Below are positions 61,228-64,000 of a stretch of 64,000 nt of DNA, one piece after another. The notes under the pieces were generated by a model, which worked only from the letters and a program-made list of their open reading frames with translations, ran no database searches and was not told the DNA's origin. Both the position numbers and the translations under genes were made by a program. This DNA is from Pyronema omphalodes (Eukaryota; Ascomycota; Pezizomycetes; Pezizales; Pyronemataceae): NCBI GenBank assembly GCA_024516155.1, contig JAJJXM010000055.1:186001-250000 (forward strand), read 5' to 3'. Position 1 is the first letter of the stretch; each line of letters starts with the position of its first letter.

Positions 61228-62321
61228 ATGCAATTTCTACTCCTCTCCATCATCAGCCTTCTGGGCATCCTCTGTTTCACCACCGCAGCTCCTCGCCATC
61301 AGCGGCCAACAAACACCCGCTGCACTCCTCGGCGAGCCTGGCACACCTTCACCCCCCTCGAAAAACGTTCCTACCTTCGCGCCGAGCTCTGCTTAATGCA
61401 ACTCCCCGGGCGAGTCCGCACCGCACGAACACGCTTCGACGATCTTCTCGTCTGTCACCAAACTCAAGCAGATTTAGTCCACAACTCAGGCTGGTTTCTT
61501 CCCTTCCATAGATTATTGATAAGTGCGCATGAAAGACTGTTGAGACAGGAATGTGGATATCGTGGGTTTCAACCTTATTGGGATGAGGAACGGGATGCGG
61601 GGAGGTTTTTGGAGAGTGAGATTTTTGATCCGGAGATCGGGTTTGGGGAGGGTAGAGGAGGATGTATAAGGGATGGCCCGTTTAGTGGGTATTTGGTATG
61701 TTGTATCATAACGATGATATCAATGCACCAGATTGTGGAGTTGAAATTGCTAATACTGATGATGATGGGGGAAATGTAGTTGCATAATGGCCCGGGGTAC
61801 AATAACACGGAACATTGTATTTCGCGTGAGATTTCAGATGAAATCTCGCAGCAAACCAGTACGGAGGATGTGAATAGATGTCTAAGCCTAGATACCTTTG
61901 AGCAAGCTTGGCCTTGTATGGAAGCCAGACCACATTTCGGGGGCCATAGTGGAGTTGGGGGGGTTATGTCGAATGGTGTTTCCAGGTATGTTTCGTCTTT
62001 CCCGATTTCCTTACTCTTTACTTCCCATTATTTTCTACCAGAATTCTAATATTTTTTTCTTTCTTTTTTTTGTTCAGTCCCGGAGATCCAGTCTTCTACC
62101 TCCACCACACATTTCTAGACCGAGTCTGGTGGCGCTGGCAAATGCAAGACTGGGAACGGCGATCCAGAGATATCGCAGGCTACACATCCGGCAGCATGCC
62201 AGCGTCAGGCTGGGTTGATGCAAAGTTAGAAGACGAGCTGAATATGTTTGGGATTGTTCCGAATGCGACGTTGGCGGAGGTTATGGATGTGTATGGACCT
62301 TATTGTGTGGAGTATATTTGA
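61228..62321 (+). CDS. Secreted short tyrosinase (type-3 copper oxidase)
   Basis: Oxidises phenols to quinones through a binuclear copper site. Exons 61228-61695, 61780-61985, 62078-62321; 305 aa. Signal peptide FLLLSIISLLGILCFTTA. CuA ligands are H77, H85 and H94 in CHQTQADLVHNSGWFLPFHR. CuB ligands are H208 and H212 in PHFGGHSGVGG plus H235 in SPGDPVFYLHHTFLDRVWW. The conserved ECGYRGFQPYWDEERDAG and FDPEIGFG segments are present. It is short compared with long melanin-type tyrosinases and lacks their C-terminal extension; secreted small tyrosinases of this kind are common in ascomycetes. Introns (84 and 92 nt) have normal borders and keep phase. Nothing nearby suggests a melanin or secondary-metabolite cluster. 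Confidence 0.93.
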
Positions 62322-62580
62322 GATGAAGGGATATCCTGGGTTTGTTGAACAGGCTTGGGGTTAGAGTTTTTGCTGGGTTAATTTAAAAATGAAAGGGTGG
62401 TAGAATCATCAGACGTCACTAGCAGAGTTGTTTCGCTCGAGAGAATTCGGGGTTCGGGCATCGGATGTCACTCGTGCTTCGGTATATTTTGGAAAAAGAA
62501 ACTTTTTTTTAATAATATCGATAGCTGGATAAAGAAAAGTGGATAAACATAAATTCACATTGTTAATTGGGGTATCTTTA

Positions 62581-63068
62581 TTATCCTTCCGGTAGAGATA
62601 CCTTCATTTCCCACTTCCTGCCACAAATCTCTCTGGATTCGGTATCAAAACATCTCGCACGTATGTCCATAAAACTCCGGTATTCAGCAACATTAGCGAG
62701 AAAGCTTTCTAGAGTTTCAGGTAAGATAGTATCGGGTGACCATTTTCCTGTGATAATGCTTCGTTTCAGCCGTTCAGCTTGTCTTGTTCGACCGTCGGTC
62801 AAAGTATCTTCAATGAATCCCTCTCTGACCCCGATCTCCTAAAAGAATCTCATCTCCTGAAACAAAAACTGATCATGAGTCAATGTTTTAATCGTAATGT
62901 CATACACAATGCTGTTTGTAATGCAAAAAATTATTCTTGCAAAACTAAAACCACAACACCATGCCTTGGAACAAAATCGCTTTTGTAAAAGTCCAAATAC
63001 GTACCCTCTATCATTCTATCATTCATCATTACTGTAGTTAATAACAACAAAAGGAAGTAGCTCCACAT
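62581..63068 (-). CDS. Doubtful small gene, unknown product
   Basis: Tentative two-exon model on the minus strand: 63068-63033 and 62838-62581, 97 aa. The first exon starts with a hydrophobic stretch (MWSYFLLLLLTT) that could be a signal peptide. The second reads EIGVREGFIEDTLTDGR and continues with charged sequence to LPEG. The 194-nt intron (GTAATG...TTTTAG) is long for this genome. No family recognised. It may equally be a chance frame or a decayed gene. Confidence 0.3.
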
Positions 63069-64000
63069 TGATTTACCTCTCTATCAACATAAATCACCAG
63101 GCTCCAGAGATATCTCATGGATATTTATAAAGTATGACATCATTCCACCATCTGCTGTGTAACCGAACATTCCTAGAAGAGGCATCAAGCAAAGAAGTAG
63201 AGAAGCGAACAAGAAGAAGAAAAAAAGGAACCCCCAGCTTTTAGAGTGCTGGTACAATATATAAAAAGCAACATGCAGGAAGTAGGGTACGGACTCCGGC
63301 CATGCAAAGACAAACCTATGTAGTTACATACGTAAGCTCATCTGCCCGGATTCTATCATATCATATCATATTTCATTAATCATCTACAGTAGAGTGCACA
63401 TAGTGCTCTAAGAGGTACTTGGCGGAAAGATGATGATAAAAATGGAAAGGAAGGATGGGATACATAGGATAGGATAGGATAACATAGGCTTCTAGAAGTT
63501 CTTAGGTCCTGGACCATGGAGATGGTGTATGTAGGCGATGTCAGGCGTTGCTTCTACTGTCGACTGTACAGTAGGTATCCGGCCCGGCTTTTCATAGCCA
63601 TTACCATGACCATTGCCTACACACATATCTTACCATAGCTAGCTAACGGCGCTTGCAGACAGAGAGAACGTGCACACTTACTTCTTTTCTTACTTCCACC
63701 AGTCTAACGAACTACTATGGCATCATATAGTACTCCTCCCCATATGGTGCCATACTCTATGCATTCACCACGCACCACCCCCCTTAATCAACATAATCTC
63801 TGGTAAGCTACATAGATCCAAGCCGCAAGCGAATATTTCCGAAGCATCAAGCGAATCTAATCCCTGAATTTTCACGTTCCGTTCCGTTTAGACTGGACCA
63901 TAGTATCATAGTCACCGTAGTATCATACTAGAGCATAAACTAGAGTTTTCTAGCTGGCTACTGTGTGCTCCGAAGATTTTGACACATCCGCTCCGAAGCT
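63069..64000. other. Right-end intergenic region
   Basis: No gene seen. Contains short TATCA and GGATA repeats near 63355-63375 and 63455-63490. Confidence 0.5.

Noticed and set aside
61228..62321. Tyrosinase considered as part of a melanin cluster
   Set aside because: No polyketide synthase, reductase or laccase is present in the window.

Overview
This window is nuclear DNA from a filamentous ascomycete (Pezizomycotina). The evidence is the gene content: a Sey1 C-terminus, a Zn2Cys6 regulator, CYP51, a fungal-type fatty acid desaturase, an LCCL membrane protein and a tyrosinase. The genes carry short introns, mostly 44-115 nt, with GTAAGT-like donors and CTAAC-like branch sites. Gene bodies are separated by long intergenic DNA rich in microsatellites and homopolymers. 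The most strongly biased genes (desaturase, CYP51, anhydromuramic-acid-kinase homologue) prefer GGA for glycine. I cannot fix the class from sequence alone; Leotiomycetes and Orbiliomycetes are both conceivable.

Layout. 1-752: 3' end of SEY1 (+). 2298-4254: Zn2Cys6 regulator (+), whose zinc cluster is only complete if a 4-nt exon is used. 6269-7900: sugar-porter MFS transporter (+). 9631-11057: AnmK-type sugar kinase (+). 13606-15442: zinc-finger/DEDDh exonuclease (-). 15816-17635: HExxH metallopeptidase with a jacalin domain (-), divergent from a SET-domain protein at 17997-20430 (+). 22798-24525: CYP51 (-). 25283-27388: polytopic membrane protein (-) with a GC-AG intron and an in-frame TGA that an alternative intron would remove. 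31177-33551: large protein with a C-terminal zinc finger (-). 34674-37243: two nested, related terminal-inverted-repeat elements. 40698-42194: oleate desaturase (+), intronless in its coding region. 42863-42936: tRNA-Asn. 44191-46266: acidic/basic nuclear-looking protein (-). 46942-48763: LCCL-domain membrane protein (-). 52112-53848: fasciclin, GPI-type surface protein (-). 55098-57284: unknown membrane protein (+). 58147-58782: secreted cysteine-rich protein (-). 61228-62321: short secreted tyrosinase (+). 62581-63068: doubtful small gene (-).

The genes do not form an obvious biosynthetic cluster. Two loose themes are visible: membrane/lipid functions (SEY1 in ER fusion, CYP51 in ergosterol synthesis, the desaturase), and, right of 46 kb, a run of membrane, surface and secreted proteins in gene-poor, repeat-rich DNA. 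The strongest unusual signals are the 4-nt exon encoding a zinc ligand, the nested TIR elements with target-site duplications, the TGA/optional-intron structure, and an AG-free stretch of about 275 nt in an intron.
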